Program-made: the position numbers and the translations under genes | Assembly: GCA_013399855.1 (NCBI GenBank) | Contig: VXAY01000172.1 | Coordinates: 5,240,637-5,304,636 of the forward strand | Direction of reading: 5' to 3' | Length of the DNA stretch: 64,000 nucleotides | DNA from: Oxyruncus cristatus | Lineage: Eukaryota > Chordata > Aves > Passeriformes > Cotingidae | The notes under the pieces: model-generated | What the model was told of the DNA's origin: nothing | What the model saw: the letters and a program-made list of their open reading frames with translations, nothing else | Databases searched by the model: none | Part shown: positions 24,110-36,911 of the stretch, one piece after another | How the letters are laid out: each line of letters begins with the position of its first letter | How positions within the stretch are numbered: the stretch's first letter is position 1

Positions 24110-24270
24110 GTCTGCAGATGTATGATAACTACATGGCTAGTATACGCTTACAAATCCTGGGGCTGCATCAGCAGATCGGCTAATTGTGTTAATTAGCTAT
24201 TTGCATGCACAATTACCTGATTTGTACAAGCAGTCAAGGTGATCATACATGTAAATTAGGCGTGAACTTG
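24110..24270. promoter_or_regulatory. candidate enhancer with homeodomain/octamer palindrome
   Basis: TAATTGTG (24181-24188) and CACAATTA (24208-24215) are exact inverted copies. Between them lie TTAATTAG (24189-24196) and, three bases later, ATTTGCAT (24199-24206), the exact POU octamer. Homeodomain and POU proteins bind such sites in developmental enhancers. The arrangement is seen directly; enhancer activity is inferred. AT-rich DNA produces TAATTA words often, but the exact octamer inside an 8-bp palindrome is less expected. Confidence 0.35.
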
Positions 24271-25132
24271 CACAATTTACTCATCTGAAAATCTGCTATT
24301 CTACTTATTTTTAAGCACCAGAGATCAACAGCTACAGAAAAGTCTGGTGAATTACTGTCTTTATGGTCCATAAGTTTCCCAACTTTACTCCTTTTGCATT
24401 GCTTTTGTACACCTGCAAGTATGGTCACACAACCACACATAAAGAAATGGGCACATCACCATCAAATAGATTCATAAAAAGAGAGTGACCTGAATTCCCA
24501 TATAGACAGAAACTTACTTCTTGTTTCCTAAAGGTCTTATTCTCCCCTTTATCTCTTCAGTGCTGGGAACTGCTGAGCTTAACAAAGTAAACTTGAGTTT
24601 ATTTATCACAACAAGCTCAGGAAGCTCTGCAAGGAACAGAAACCCAAACAACTCCAATGCAAACACTCGACCTGAAGCCCTGAAGACTGCTTAACATTTA
24701 AAGCCCCACTGCTGCCATGCTGACTTGCTGGTTAGGGGGTTTCAAACACAAATGGGTCATCTACGTTTAATGTGAAGTTATAACATAGCTTGCTAAACAA
24801 ATGGATGTTTATGCCATCATGGGGCTGTTTGGGGATTCCAGAGTGGAACATATAGCTATTATAAAAAGCAAATTCTCTGAAAACTGCACACCTACCTCCT
24901 GCCCTCCTGAGGTAACATCTTTAGCTGAAGAGGGATTTGTGATAGTACAATATGGACAACAAAAGCCCAAGGATGGAGTAATGCAATGCAATCTTAAATA
25001 TATCTCTGCCTGCTTCAAGTGGCAAGGTGATCAAAATTTTTCAGTTCACCAGGGGCAATAAAAACACTAGTTCAGCCAAGAAGAAACAAAACCCATAAGC
25101 TGATTAAGGCCAACACTTACATGTTCACATCA
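24271..25132. other. non-coding unique sequence
   Basis: No recognisable gene or repeat. Short open frames on both strands (for example 24801-25061, 86 codons) do not resemble known proteins. Confidence 0.5.
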
Positions 25133-25260
25133 GAAAAAAAACCCAAGAAAACCACAAAAACAACAAAAAAACCCCAAACCAACCAACCAACAAACAAACA
25201 AAAAAAAAAAAATCAAAAAACCCCAAACAAACAAACAAAAAAAAAGCAACCCCCAACCAA
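25133..25260. repeat. A/C-rich low-complexity tract
   Basis: About 125 bases of A runs interspersed with CC, CCC and (CAAA)n or (CCAA)n units. Such tracts occur several times in this window. They are imperfect and contain no coding frame. Confidence 0.85.
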
Positions 25261-27839
25261 ATGTTGATACAACATAGTCAAACAGAAGGTTAAAAACAGG
25301 TCTCCAGTCTCAAGTGCCATGCATCTCAGAGTTTCAGCAGCTGTGGTCATTTACAGGACTTTCTCAGGGAGAAACAACACTAGTGGTTAGAGATAATAAA
25401 GTAATCCCAATAACTAGACCTTATAAATAGAGAGAGGTTCAAACTCTGCTTCCGGGTGTAGCTCTTTCCATCTCACCTTCTGTCCTCTCCTCATGAGTAG
25501 TCACTAAAACTAAAGGCCCTTCCAGCCAAAGGTCCTGGGGCAGAGCTGTTAATGGCTTCATGTACGAGATTCATGTAGCAACAAAACCGTCAAATTTACT
25601 CCCCAGTTTTTTCATCACTTCACTGTGTGGTGCAAATGTGTGTAAAACTGTAAGGACTTCTGGAAGAACATCAGGGCTGCACTGAAAGATTTCTGATGCA
25701 GCTGCTGATGGTGAATGGGACAAGTGCTTGCAGTGTTGCACCTCAGTGCCTTGACTGATCCACCAGCACCACTGGAAAGGAGTCCAACTCGTTCTCCAAT
25801 GTCTGAATATTTATGTAGCCCACTGGCTTTAAGGATGGTACCACTAAAGACTGAGCTAGAACCACTTCTGTATCTTTTCAGTAAAGGAGCACATTTTTCT
25901 TATGTTGCATTAAACAAAGGAAGCGTGCTGAATGTCCACTTCCTGAAAAATTCCAAGTACTATAAATACATTCAAAATAGGAGTCAAGTTGCAATTCCAC
26001 ATCCAAATACAAGTCAATCCCTTTGAGACCTGGGGAATAGAGGAGAGCCAGACCCAGCTCAGCCCAACACTCCTCCCTGGCATCCCTCCCCAGGCACATG
26101 TGTTCAAATGTGTTTATCTGGGAAGGCTCAGGTCAGTTCTGTGCTGTAGGAGCATCTCCCGCAGCTGGAACATCCGAAGCAGGTAGCGCTCTATGTTGTA
26201 AACTGCTCATGCAGCAGGACTGAAAGAAAGGCATCTCCTGGTCACCGGCTGTTACCGACTACAGGAAAATGAAAATACAGCATCTCCGCACCTGTTCACC
26301 TGATGGTGAAGGAAGGAAAAGCCATTACCGAGTGACAGGAGACGAAAAACCAAAATCCACTTCAGCAACTCATCCCAGCACTGGTGATTAATCTCACACT
26401 CCCACAGCCTGATGCACATTAACCAGATAATTAATAATTTCTTTAGGGACTCCAGCTCGGCAACTGTTTTATCAACCTGCACAACATTAGGAGAGAAATG
26501 CTGCATTTGTGATCAAACTGCTGGAACTACCGATATGTTCTGCAGGAACAGTAAAGGTTTCAGAGCAATCTGTGAGCCCGGTTTTACAAGTAACTGTAAC
26601 ATATGTGCAGAAATCAAGGCTGTTCCTTCATCAGTGCAATCACCAGATCCAAAAATCTGAGCAAGATCAGTGTTACAAGAATAATTGACAGCAATGACCA
26701 ACTCCCATCCAATACCCATCTTTCTCCAACAGAAGTGCTTCTCAGTATGTTTTTAAACACATTTTGCTTGTTGCAGTAACATCATATGTTCAATCATGCA
26801 CTTCCACTATCCTTGGTATGAATAATAAGTCACTCATTTAACTTACCACAAAAAAGGTAAAATACTAAAAAAATAAACACGTAAGTGTCATAAGATGTGT
26901 GAATTCTACAAGCCAATGGCTTTCAAACAATTCAATGCAGAGGATGGTCACACTTAGCATAGCTCTTCCTAACTACTTTTTGCACCCCTTGTGCACTCAT
27001 GCTCCATGTTCAAGGACAGAGTCACACAGGATCTGAAACACAATACCAAAGTGCTGGCACCACATTATCTCCCCCAGCACTTAAAAATGGACTGCTGAGA
27101 AAAATCACGGTAAGTATTCTTTCTGATATTAAACTCTCCAGTGTGTTAGATATATGTCAGTATCAAGTGATTAAGAATGACTGATAATTAATAAATCACA
27201 TCCATGGAGAGTGACCGGGTATTATTTCTTTCAGCCTCCGAAAAGAAGAGCTAGATTCACACTTCTGCCTAAGCATTTTATCTTTCCAAATTACAATCCT
27301 GTGTAACTGCTGCTAGCAAGGACATGTTCCTTTTTTTCAGTGGGCTTCAAAATAGTAAGTTATTTGGGCTGCTTTTCTACTAATAGTTTGTTATTATTGT
27401 TACTGTGCAGGTAACAAAACAGAGACCCATCATGTGTGAGAGTCTTAAAGCTTCCCCACCACAGAGTGGTTTCCTAAACACAGCTTTAACTTGTTCTTTC
27501 ATCACACAAACACTCTTCCACCAGAGTGAAAGCTGCAGCTTTTGGCTACAGCTCAGCAGAATATCTGCCTTCTAAAAGATATTCTGCTCTTTCCACTCAG
27601 GTCCTGGAAATGGGCCCGTGCAGAGCTCCAGTGTTAGCCACGCACATCTGCAGGACTGACCAGATATCTCTGCCTACATATCCCAAAATGATACATTTCC
27701 TCCAAAGATTGTTCTAAGACTAGGCTAGTAATAAAGAATGCTTTTTCTTCTAGTCCATAACACAGCTTAATTTGTATTTTCCTTTCATATAATATTAACT
27801 GAATGACGTAATACAGAAGTTTTTTAATCACCTGCTTTA
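25261..27839. other. non-coding unique sequence
   Basis: No gene supported. The largest frame is 103 codons (25715-26026, +) with no recognisable domain. No clear repeats. Confidence 0.5.
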
Positions 27840-28200
27840 GTGTTTATGCAACTCCGCTCACCGTATTATTTGAGCCCCTTCATTTTCATAGTGTCAGTTA
27901 CCATTATTCCATTAAATTAAATCCTTTTACAAGCATCTTTCTATAAACATGCACTAGAGATAACATAGCCACATGGTGAGGATTCACAGACTACAGTAAG
28001 CAGATTACACCTGTCTTGATTTTCAATGTAGCTGTCGGCAGAGTGTATTCTCCCATCAAACTGCACACAGATCTCCTCATTAAAGCTACAGGGGAGAATA
28101 ATTACAGAACAGTACATTGCAGTTTACCAATTGGTCTTGCATACATAATGGCCTATGAAAGAAAAATTGCATCCTCCAACAGCTGGGAAAATCTTTAAAT
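27840..28200. promoter_or_regulatory. candidate conserved non-coding element
   Basis: A long clean stretch without simple-sequence runs, with ATTAAATTAAAT, ATAATTAC and CTCATTAAAG words and retained CpGs in an AT-rich setting. The texture resembles conserved non-coding DNA; only an alignment can confirm it. Confidence 0.2.
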
Positions 28201-28429
28201 TGTTATTAGTATTATTATAAAATAGCCAACATTTTAAACTATCCAATAACTTGCCTCCTGTATGCAAAGCAGACAGATAGAGGTGATCAGGTCCAAAAAG
28301 GTCTTCAGCTCCCAGCCCACAATAATCATTTTTCCCTTTGCAAACACTCCATTCCCCAACCTTCTGTTCCACAGTAAAATCCCTTCCTCCTGAGAAATTA
28401 TGCTGACTGCAGAGTAAGCCTTGAAAGCA

Positions 28430-28770
28430 AATGGGTGGGTTTCTGGATCTCCTAAGCCCTGCTGCTGAGTATAAAGCATCACGTTCCCCCACATCCTCAC
28501 TCCTTGGTGGGGAAAACAGTGAGTCTGTCAGGTCCCCACCATCCTTCTCCCACCTGCCAGGGGAGATGGGGGTCTCAGTGGCAGCCTGTTATCTTCAGCT
28601 ACATCTGAGCCTTTCTTTGGCACCACCAGCAGCTCTTCTTGCTTCGCAGCTGGTTGCTGAGGTGCTGCCTGCCCCAGACAAAAGGTGCTGGGGAGGCTGC
28701 AAACATCTCCAGGTGCATAAAAGAGCAACCTTCTGGTGTTTCTGTCCCTGGCTTTTCACACTCCAGAGTT
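28430..28770. other. GC-richer patch
   Basis: Locally C/T- and GC-rich DNA with overlapping open frames on both strands (up to 122 codons), reflecting low stop-codon density. CpGs are sparse, so it does not look like a promoter island. No recognisable protein. Confidence 0.4.
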
Positions 28771-31079
28771 GAAGCATCCAGAATATACTGGCAGTCCTGT
28801 GGAATATCAGGAAGCCTGATTTTTTTACCTATGTTGATAATTAAGACATGTGACCTGTGTTTGTGTTAATGGATAAAAGGCAAATCCATTTTTGGATGTT
28901 ATTTGCATTCCAAGATCCCAACTGTTAGGACCTTCAGCTTCACTCAGCAACCAAAACCATCGCTCTTCAGGCACCACTTCTGAATACCACCTCTTACTCA
29001 TCACACAACGGACAACATAAGAGAAAAAAACCCAGATATGGGAAGAGCCAAATTCTCCAGATGAAACAAAGCCAAGTTAGCTTTGCTAACTTTCCTTGCT
29101 AGCCAAGAACCAAGGCATCCTAAGCACACATTTGGGCCCCAGCAGGACATCCTGACATGCTGTCCTACTCTGCTAAACCAGGAGCTAAGAGCTGAGAACT
29201 TCAGCAACAAGAGAATGTGCTGCTGGACCAGTCCCACATATTCTGGTTCTCCCAAAAGATTTTCACAGGATCAAAGACTCCAAAAGAGACCCTTTTGTAC
29301 AAGGAGCCCAACAGCCACCTTTTCCGAGCTCTGAGGAACACAGTCAGAAGCCACCTCAGCACGCAGAGGGACACTTACCACGTAAATGCATCTAACTGTT
29401 CGCAGCATTAAAACCACTGAACAAAATCGCTCTGTGAAACGACTTTCAGTACCAGCACTGCAAAGGATTTGCTGCTGCACTTTACCCAGCTGCACCTCCC
29501 AGACGAGCTGGCACGCTGCAGGCTTTCTTCCAGTCTCTCTCAGCTCATTACTCGTAACAGGGACATGCCGACGACAGAAGCAGAGTGGAAAACCAAACGG
29601 AGCAGAGCCTGCTCTGGCCAGCAGGCAGCCCAGCACCAAGCCAGTTGCTCCTATGGACTGGGAACCTTCGGGTTTCTCTTGGACAAGCCCCTGTTTGCAA
29701 GGCTGCACCGCGTGCTCCCTGGTTAGTTGGCGGCAGGCAAAGAGAGATCGCCCAGCCTGACCTCCTGTGCAAACATTGCCCAGTAACCTTCACCCATTTA
29801 AACACTGCCTTCAACTCAGCAACTCCTGCACTTTTTCTAATTAGCAAGTTAGGGTAGAAAAATTCCTGGGCATCTCAATCACTGCTAATTTTCCACAAGG
29901 AAAAAAAAAATGAGGAAAAAAAAAGAAAAATCAGTATAAACTTTCTGTCTCTGGTGCAAACATCAAAAATGTAAACTAGTTCCTGGGGTCCCAGCTGGGG
30001 GAAAAAAAATCACCCTTGGGCAACCACCAAGAAGGGTGTCCTCCACCAGGAGTTCTGCAGCAAAGTCCAGGGGTGACGACACATGCACTCAAGGATATTT
30101 TATTCTGTGAGGAGGAGCCCAGAGAGACCTCCTGGGGCTTCGTTCATACTTCAACTTTCCCTCACAGAGCAGTCTCACAGTAGAGAAGTGAAAAATAGCT
30201 TTGCCATCAATTGCCACAGTAGCAAAGTTTAGCCCTTTGGGAAAATTTTTCGACGTCACTAGTTCTGGACCAAAACATTAATCAAATAAAACACGTTAGC
30301 TATTATAGCTTGTATTAAAAATATAAATACCTCACAAAAACTACGCTTTCTAAGGATTAAGTTTAAAGAACTGCACATGTCTTTTCCTCCTACTGCTGTC
30401 CCCTGACACTATCGATCATGCATATTCAAATCATCCATTTAAAGGTACCCTGAAACAAAAAAATCCTTTATTAATTCAGAATACATATGCCATGACTTTT
30501 CGGAAGAATTGCATGTCCAACACGTCTTTACAAGATACAGTAATTCCATCTTTCTGGTCTTTCTAGAAAAAAAAAGCCAGCCTGAAAAGTGGAGAGAACA
30601 CAGATATAAGACTACTACTGACTAAGCCATAATATACAGGATTATCTGGAAGTTACCAAATTAGGAACCTGGTTTTCCTGGATGGAGAGGGAAGGGTGAA
30701 TCATATCCACCCCAGACAAAGGCACTGAAGGAAAAGGAAAAAAAAAAATTGTATCAATTGAGTGGAGAAACCTGTCAGATATTTCAGTAGATCAGGACTC
30801 TGGCTACGTATCAGAGAGGAGAAGCCCTGATCAAGTCACATGCCCTTTACTACAGAAGATAAGATGAAAAGGTTTCAAAGGAAACCGATGGTGACAGTTT
30901 CTTCATTTGTATGCAATGTGACATACCAGATCCAAACTGTTGGCTACTTTTTGAACTATTTGTCAGGGGAGATAAATTATTATTTTCTTTTATATTTTAC
31001 TTTCAAGAACTCTTAGTCATTTGGGGGTTCTCCCCCCTGCTCTGCGTCCCACCACCCTCTGGTTAATTTTGCAACCAGG
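28771..31079. other. non-coding sequence with a GC-richer patch at 29.38-29.79 kb
   Basis: Between 29271 and 29857 long open frames (up to 145 codons) occur simultaneously in several frames on both strands. That is the signature of base composition rather than a gene. A-rich runs lie at 29898-29929. No recognisable repeat family. Confidence 0.45.
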
Positions 31080-31410
31080 ATTCAAACATTCACCTTTGAT
31101 GTAATATTTTTGCTGTGCATCAGAATAGCTATGCCAAGCTTCAGAAGGACAACTGAATACAGAGAACTAAAAGGATGACATCACTTCAAACATGAACTTT
31201 TAATAAAATTATCCTGAAGAAATGTCCCTGATGATGATTATTTTCTTTTCCCCGCATCTCCTTTTTTACTCTTTCCATACATTTGCAACAATTCAAATTA
31301 TTGCCAGGCTAGCGGCTGTAGTTGACTTGGAGCCATCAACTGCTTACAAGCAGAAGTATTTCTCCCTGTTTCTCACTGATTCTGACAAGAAGAGTGTTAA
31401 GTATAACACA
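31080..31410. promoter_or_regulatory. candidate conserved non-coding element with TCF/LEF-like site
   Basis: CCTTTGATGT at 31093-31102 fits a TCF/LEF site. The following 300 bases are clean, unique and balanced in composition, with a retained CpG in GCTAGCGGC. A short inverted pair (GTTGACTTGG...CCATCAAC) lies at about 31321-31340. Function is inferred from texture only. Confidence 0.22.
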
Positions 31411-33180
31411 AAAAAATAACTGTGTAAGATCGCAAGTTGCACGTATAGCCAATAGGCTGTATAACAGCTATATTCACAAGGCAAATAAGTAAACCAGGGA
31501 CTCGTGGCTAGCTCAGCTTCTCCAGGGCCAAGACTTGATGAGTTTCAGCCCAGTGGTCCCTGCTGATGTGCAAAATCTGCAGTTGCTTGTTATGTTTGTT
31601 AGTAAGCTTCCTCCAAATCATGCCCTTCTTTCCAAAAAAGGTACCAAACACCTTGTCAAAGTTCATCTGTCCTAAGGAAAGGCACTCGGTATTCATGAGC
31701 CACTGATACATTTAAGGTAATAATATTCTCCCCGAAGTGTTGTGAAACCTTCAGAAACTGCAATAGTTGCAGCCATGTAAGTATCTGAGACACAGCCAGC
31801 CAGACACAAAAAAATATGTTGCAGTCTCCTGGGTGAAGGAGAAGGTACTCAAACCACAGAAAAGCGGTTCAACATTCACTTCTAGCTCTGGTACAGCCCA
31901 GTAGATCAAATTTTAAAGTTGCAGAATTTCTTTTTAAATGTGAAAAATATTTCAAATGTTTCAAGATCTTCCATAAATCCTTGGGAATCCTAGAATCATG
32001 CTAATAAAGGCTGCCGAATTTAAGGACTCAAGTCTAAGCCCCTTTAAACATGGAGGTAAAAGAAACAGCTCTTCCAACAATATTTTTCTCAATCAGCCCA
32101 AATATTTTTGAAGCAAAATGTTTAGAATACGTAGCTTACACGTATGAGCCTACTGAGAATTTACAGAGATATTTATAGAGAAATTACTGCAGTACAAAGA
32201 TTTTGAGTCACTTAGAAGGTCTTAAAAAGCATATGACAATACCTTTAGTGCATAAAGCTGCTGTCAGAAACTCCTGTCAGTGAAGTTTTTTCCCACACCA
32301 TCACCTGCTCTCTGTCCATGCAGCCCAGACCTTCCTTGGGGCTGTGGTAACATCCCTTGTAGGGCAGCAAGAGGAAAAAAGCTGCACCTTCCCACCAGGT
32401 TCCCCAGCTCGTCAGCCAGCCCTCAGGGCTCCTGCTCCAGCCCTGCTTTCCCAGAGCTGCAGCTGCAGTCCATCTGCATCTCCTCCTCTGACACAGACCA
32501 GAGCAAACATGCCCGCAGTTTCCCTTCCTACTGTACCAAAGTACATTGCATTTCATTTTTTTTATGTTCTTGAAGCAACACAAATCACAAAATCCAAACC
32601 CCACATGAGGAACAACAACTCTGGTGCGAGCCAGCACTGACCTCTCCCACCTGTGCCACTATGAAACCATTGCACTAGCAAATGCTTTAAGAGGTGCTCC
32701 CCCCACTCCCCCAACCCCCCCGCTTTGTGATAAATTCTGACTCCGAATTTCAAAAGCTGCCACTAACAGAAAAAAACAATGGGATAAATCCCTCTCCTGG
32801 CCACACAAACACATGCAGTTTCACCTTACTCGCAGGTGTCCTGAAGAGTTTGCACCCTGCCCACACGTCACTATGTGGTTGTGCAATGAGACTTCAGTTT
32901 GATAGGCAGAGCCCCACAGAAAGCATTCGTGGTTGCAAAACACCTCTGTAATTGGTATTCTAACCCACATTACAGTGCATGTCCCTGCCAGCACATCAGG
33001 TGCCTGCTAAGGGTGACCCTGGTACACACCAAACCAATACAAGAGTAAATCTTTAGGAGAAATATAAATTGAAAATGCAAATTCAAACTAGGCATCACAG
33101 ATTAGCACAATTTGAAACTGCTGACACATTCACGGGGGATGTGAAACCTAAAGAAGAAGGTGGGGAGACCCTATAGGCAT
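31411..33180. other. non-coding sequence with a GC-richer patch at 32.28-32.56 kb
   Basis: The patch at 32280-32560 is rich in CCAGC and CTGC words and gives overlapping open frames of 97-130 codons on both strands. None is recognisable. No mobile element is clear. Confidence 0.45.
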
Positions 33181-33232
33181 AGGATATATATGTTTTTATA
33201 CATATATATATACACACACACATACATAAATA
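33181..33232. repeat. AT/AC microsatellite
   Basis: Interrupted TA run followed by a perfect (CA)n run of about five to six units and a CATA tail. Confidence 0.8.
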
Positions 33233-36200
33233 CCATACAGCAGTCTCATCATCCAGCTTCGGACACCAAACTTAAATGGAGAAGTTACTCTTGGCTCCCT
33301 CAGCAGAGAAGAACACCATGGCAAGAAATCAGCTTTTCCAGGGGTGCTCAAGAGTTAAAGCCTGGGGAAGGTGGCCCCCTGAAGTGGCTACTGACCTGCA
33401 TTAGGAGTCTGACAGGTATAGGTAGCTCTTCTCACACTCTCAGCAGGTGGCCCAGGCTTGAGCAGACTGAAGTAGATGCTGGTTCACCTGAGTGCACAGC
33501 GCTGTAAGTAACAAAAATTCGTCTCTTGCTGCAACTGTCCCTGCTACAGGAACAATAACTTCCAAAGACAGACAGGCTTTCAGTTATCATTAACTGAGTC
33601 AGCCATTCAGGGTCAGCTGCTAGCAGGTATGAATCAGCACTATCAGGCTTTTCAAGTAGGTGTTAAAACCCAGGTGAAACTCAGCCCCCCCTTTCCCAGG
33701 TGCTAAGCAAACCACTGTTTTACCCTTGTGGTGCTGGGTGGGCTTGTGGCTCCTGCCAAAGACGTGGTGGAAGTGATGACTGCAGCTGGGAAGGACTGGA
33801 TATACCCTCCACCATGGGAGCAAGGGGGTGGGGGATAGCTCATTTTGTACCTTCCAGTAAGGCCAGTGGGTTTTCTCCCCTGTGTAGGTGTTGTGTTTTT
33901 GTGTCATGCCCAGGAGATGGAACAATTCAGACGTGCTCAATACCCTTCTCCCGCCCACTCAGTGTAACACCTTAGTCATCAAATCGTCTTATTGTGCTGC
34001 TCAATACTTTCTATAACAGTAGGAATATGAGAATATGTCCAAAGATAGCAATGAACACACAAGGTAATTATTTTTAAGCTTGCTAATCACAATCAATAGT
34101 TTCTTAGCAAAACTGATGAGCTGGAGTTGGCTCCTATTTTTAACCAATAAGATATGCAGTCAAGACTTGATTTACACCATCGGGCAAGTCTCCAAACTCC
34201 TAATGACTGCCAGCCAAGAGAAGCATGGGCCCTTGGTGGGTCTTACTCTCTTCTTGAGCATGATATCAAAGTATTTTTTCCAGAGACTTTAAAGCCAGAA
34301 GTTGATTTTAACTGCTTCACAACTTCACCAAAAACACCAAACAAGAATCTAACTCCACACATCAAAAAGGAGTTTACAATTCTTAAAAAGCCTGAGGATG
34401 TTTGCTTGATGAGTTTGAAGTTTTGTAGCTGTCACGTAAAAGATAAACTCTTCGTAGAACAGTGCCACGTGCCTTCCAGGGGTGTACAATTAGAAACAGA
34501 TGAATACAAATTGAAGACTCATTAGAAAGCTCGCACCCTTTCCCTATTTTGGTACAATTTTTCCTTACAGTAATATTTCTCATGTTTTGCTATCCCTTGA
34601 TAATTTATTGGTTTTTACATTTCAAAAGCCTTAACTTTTCTGTGTTTCTTTTGGGAAATTCCTCCATTCCCTGCTACTGTCAGGAAGGTGTTATACCCCC
34701 TACAACAGAGCCTAAAATAATTCCCAACATTCACTACTGCAGCAATAATTCCCTCTTGGAAGAAGGAACATGCTTTCGTTTGTTTTGTTTCTTCTATCCT
34801 CTGATTAAAAGCAACAATGAGTCCAAAGGAGTTGTACAATACTATCAACTGTAATTGTTGCCTCTAACAACAAATGTGAAGGGGATCAGAAAACACACCC
34901 ACCCTTGATTACTGGGAAAATATCAGGGATAAAAGATGTCAGCAGGGGCAAGTAATTCTGTTCATCAGCTTACGAAGACGAAGGTAAGAGAGACCAGCAC
35001 CAGCCCTCCGTTCATTTACTGGATGGATTTGCAGCGGTTCGGAGGTCACAGCATTACACAAGCAATTAACACTCCCTTGATTTTCCTGTCATAAGCCTCC
35101 AGTCTGGGATATTTTCAACTTCTTTTCTGATGTCTGAAGTGAAGGCTGAGTGATGAAGGCGTCCATGAGGTGTGTGGTTGGGTCAGCACCTCTTGAGGAG
35201 CAACATGAGGCCAGTGGTACAAGGAACGCTGCTCTCTGCCAGAATTTCCAGACACCTAACATGACCAATGCTCTCTGCACCAGGAGTGACACTGCTGTAC
35301 TCAATGGAGGGTTTTGAAGCCTCCCCCAAAACATTATATACAGTGTCACTGTTTATTAAAGATAACTAATGCCCTAAGTCTTTATTTACTTCTGTTTATT
35401 GCTATTTTAGCAAGAGTCACCAGAGAGCAGCTATGCTTCTGGTCCACCAGGGTTCTTTAATCACTGTTAGTAGGTAAAATCATGTGTGACAACTAATCCA
35501 AAAAGCAGATTATATTTATTTTGGCTACAGTGGCTTGCAATTCGTTAAAATCAACAAAGCCTTTTCATTAGCCCCCTGCTGATGTCCTAAAACCAGATAT
35601 TTCAAGGGTCTCAAAGCACAGAGCTGCACACATGCAGCAAAGCTGGGACTGACAGACTTGCTGTTGCCATACTTACTGTAAAACCTTATTAAAAACAACA
35701 GCAAACTTCTTATTTTCTTTCATAAAAGGGCTTAATTTACAATCTCGAATTCCAAAATCAGAATCTTAGAGGCAGGACTTAAATTTCAAGAAGTATTAGT
35801 GAATCAACAGTAAAATTACCACTGAATTACTTGCTCAGGGTTGTGTGTTGTAAAAAAAAGCTGTTGTAACACTGCAAGGAGTGAGATTACATCTTCAGCA
35901 AGTCTAAATATTAGCCTATATGCTTGCTGAGCCCCCTGCATCCTGGAACCACATTTAAATAATTGAATTTCTAATTAACAGTGTGATCTTGCAACTCTCA
36001 TTCTATGTGATATCATGATCTTTAGCCATAATCTCCTGGTGACACTGCCTCAGACCTGCGATCGTGAAAATGTACGTTTGGGATCCCAGATGTTCAAAGT
36101 AGACCCACACAAAAGTTAGGAGTTCTGTCTCTTCTCCAGCCTCACTACTCTTCAAACACTGCCAGGAGGTTCACAAAGCCAGACACAGCCTTACCATAAC

Positions 36201-36260
36201 CACCAAGGGCCACCATTCATCCAGAATAGGAAATTAATGCATTAAGTCGCATAATTGATT
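33233..36260. other. non-coding unique sequence
   Basis: No gene supported. The region 33620-33960 is moderately GC-rich and gives a 112-codon minus-strand frame with no recognisable content. The frame at 34154-34525 (123 codons, +) also resembles nothing known. Confidence 0.5.
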
Positions 36261-36319
36261 TTATATATATATATATATATACACACACACATGCACATAT
36301 ACATATACATATATATTTA
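36261..36319. repeat. TA/CA compound microsatellite
   Basis: About ten TA units pass into five CA units and then CATATA-type repeats. It is likely length-polymorphic. Confidence 0.9.
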
Positions 36320-36359
36320 TGACACTGATTAACGTCAATCAATTTTCCCCTCTCTTGTT

Positions 36360-36911
36360 ATGAATTCCCTGAGTAACATACACATTTTTGGTCGCTGCCG
36401 TCACCCCCCCCCGCATCAGACAAGTGACTTAAGCAACACCTTTGCCACTGTGAAAAAAGCCACTCCCGACCTGCATTCTACCATGCAGACTTATTTATTT
36501 CCCACAGCTGGATGTGGATGTGGATCTGCTTTGCAAATTTTCATGTCTACTTGTTTGTCCCCCAAGCACAATCTTGAACATTGTCAAGGCCGATTATTAG
36601 ACATCACTTCACACCAGCCTTTTCCAGATCCGCAGATCTCCAGCGGTTTAGAGGGAAGCCAAGAGCAGTCCTTTAGTGAGAGAACCGTTCCTAAACACAC
36701 GAGCCAGCACGGTGCCAGGCTGCCCCTGAGACAGGAGGGTCACTCCCGCCATGCCACTGTCCTCCAGCCGGCTGCAGCCCCTGCAAGTTCACACTCTGAA
36801 CACAACAAACGGTCTGCTAAAGCAGAGAATAAAATCCAGCCTGGGAGGAAAACCAAGATACAAAGCTCTTCTCCAATGGCTAATCAGAGTTTTGTCCACA
36901 GGGAAAACTGA
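36360..36911 (+). other. longest open frame (183 codons), probably not a gene
   Basis: The frame opens at ATG 36360 and runs 183 codons, the longest in the window. The translation is rich in Ser, His, Gln, Pro and Thr and has no recognisable domain, signal peptide or membrane segment. The underlying DNA is GC-richer than the surroundings with scattered CpGs, which lowers stop frequency. A 5' microsatellite lies 40 bases upstream, and no promoter or splice context stands out. An unannotated exon cannot be excluded. Confidence 0.15.

Noticed and set aside
29271..29857. Overlapping frames of 85-145 codons on both strands
   Set aside because: Long frames in several frames at once reflect GC-richer composition with few stops; none resembles a known protein.
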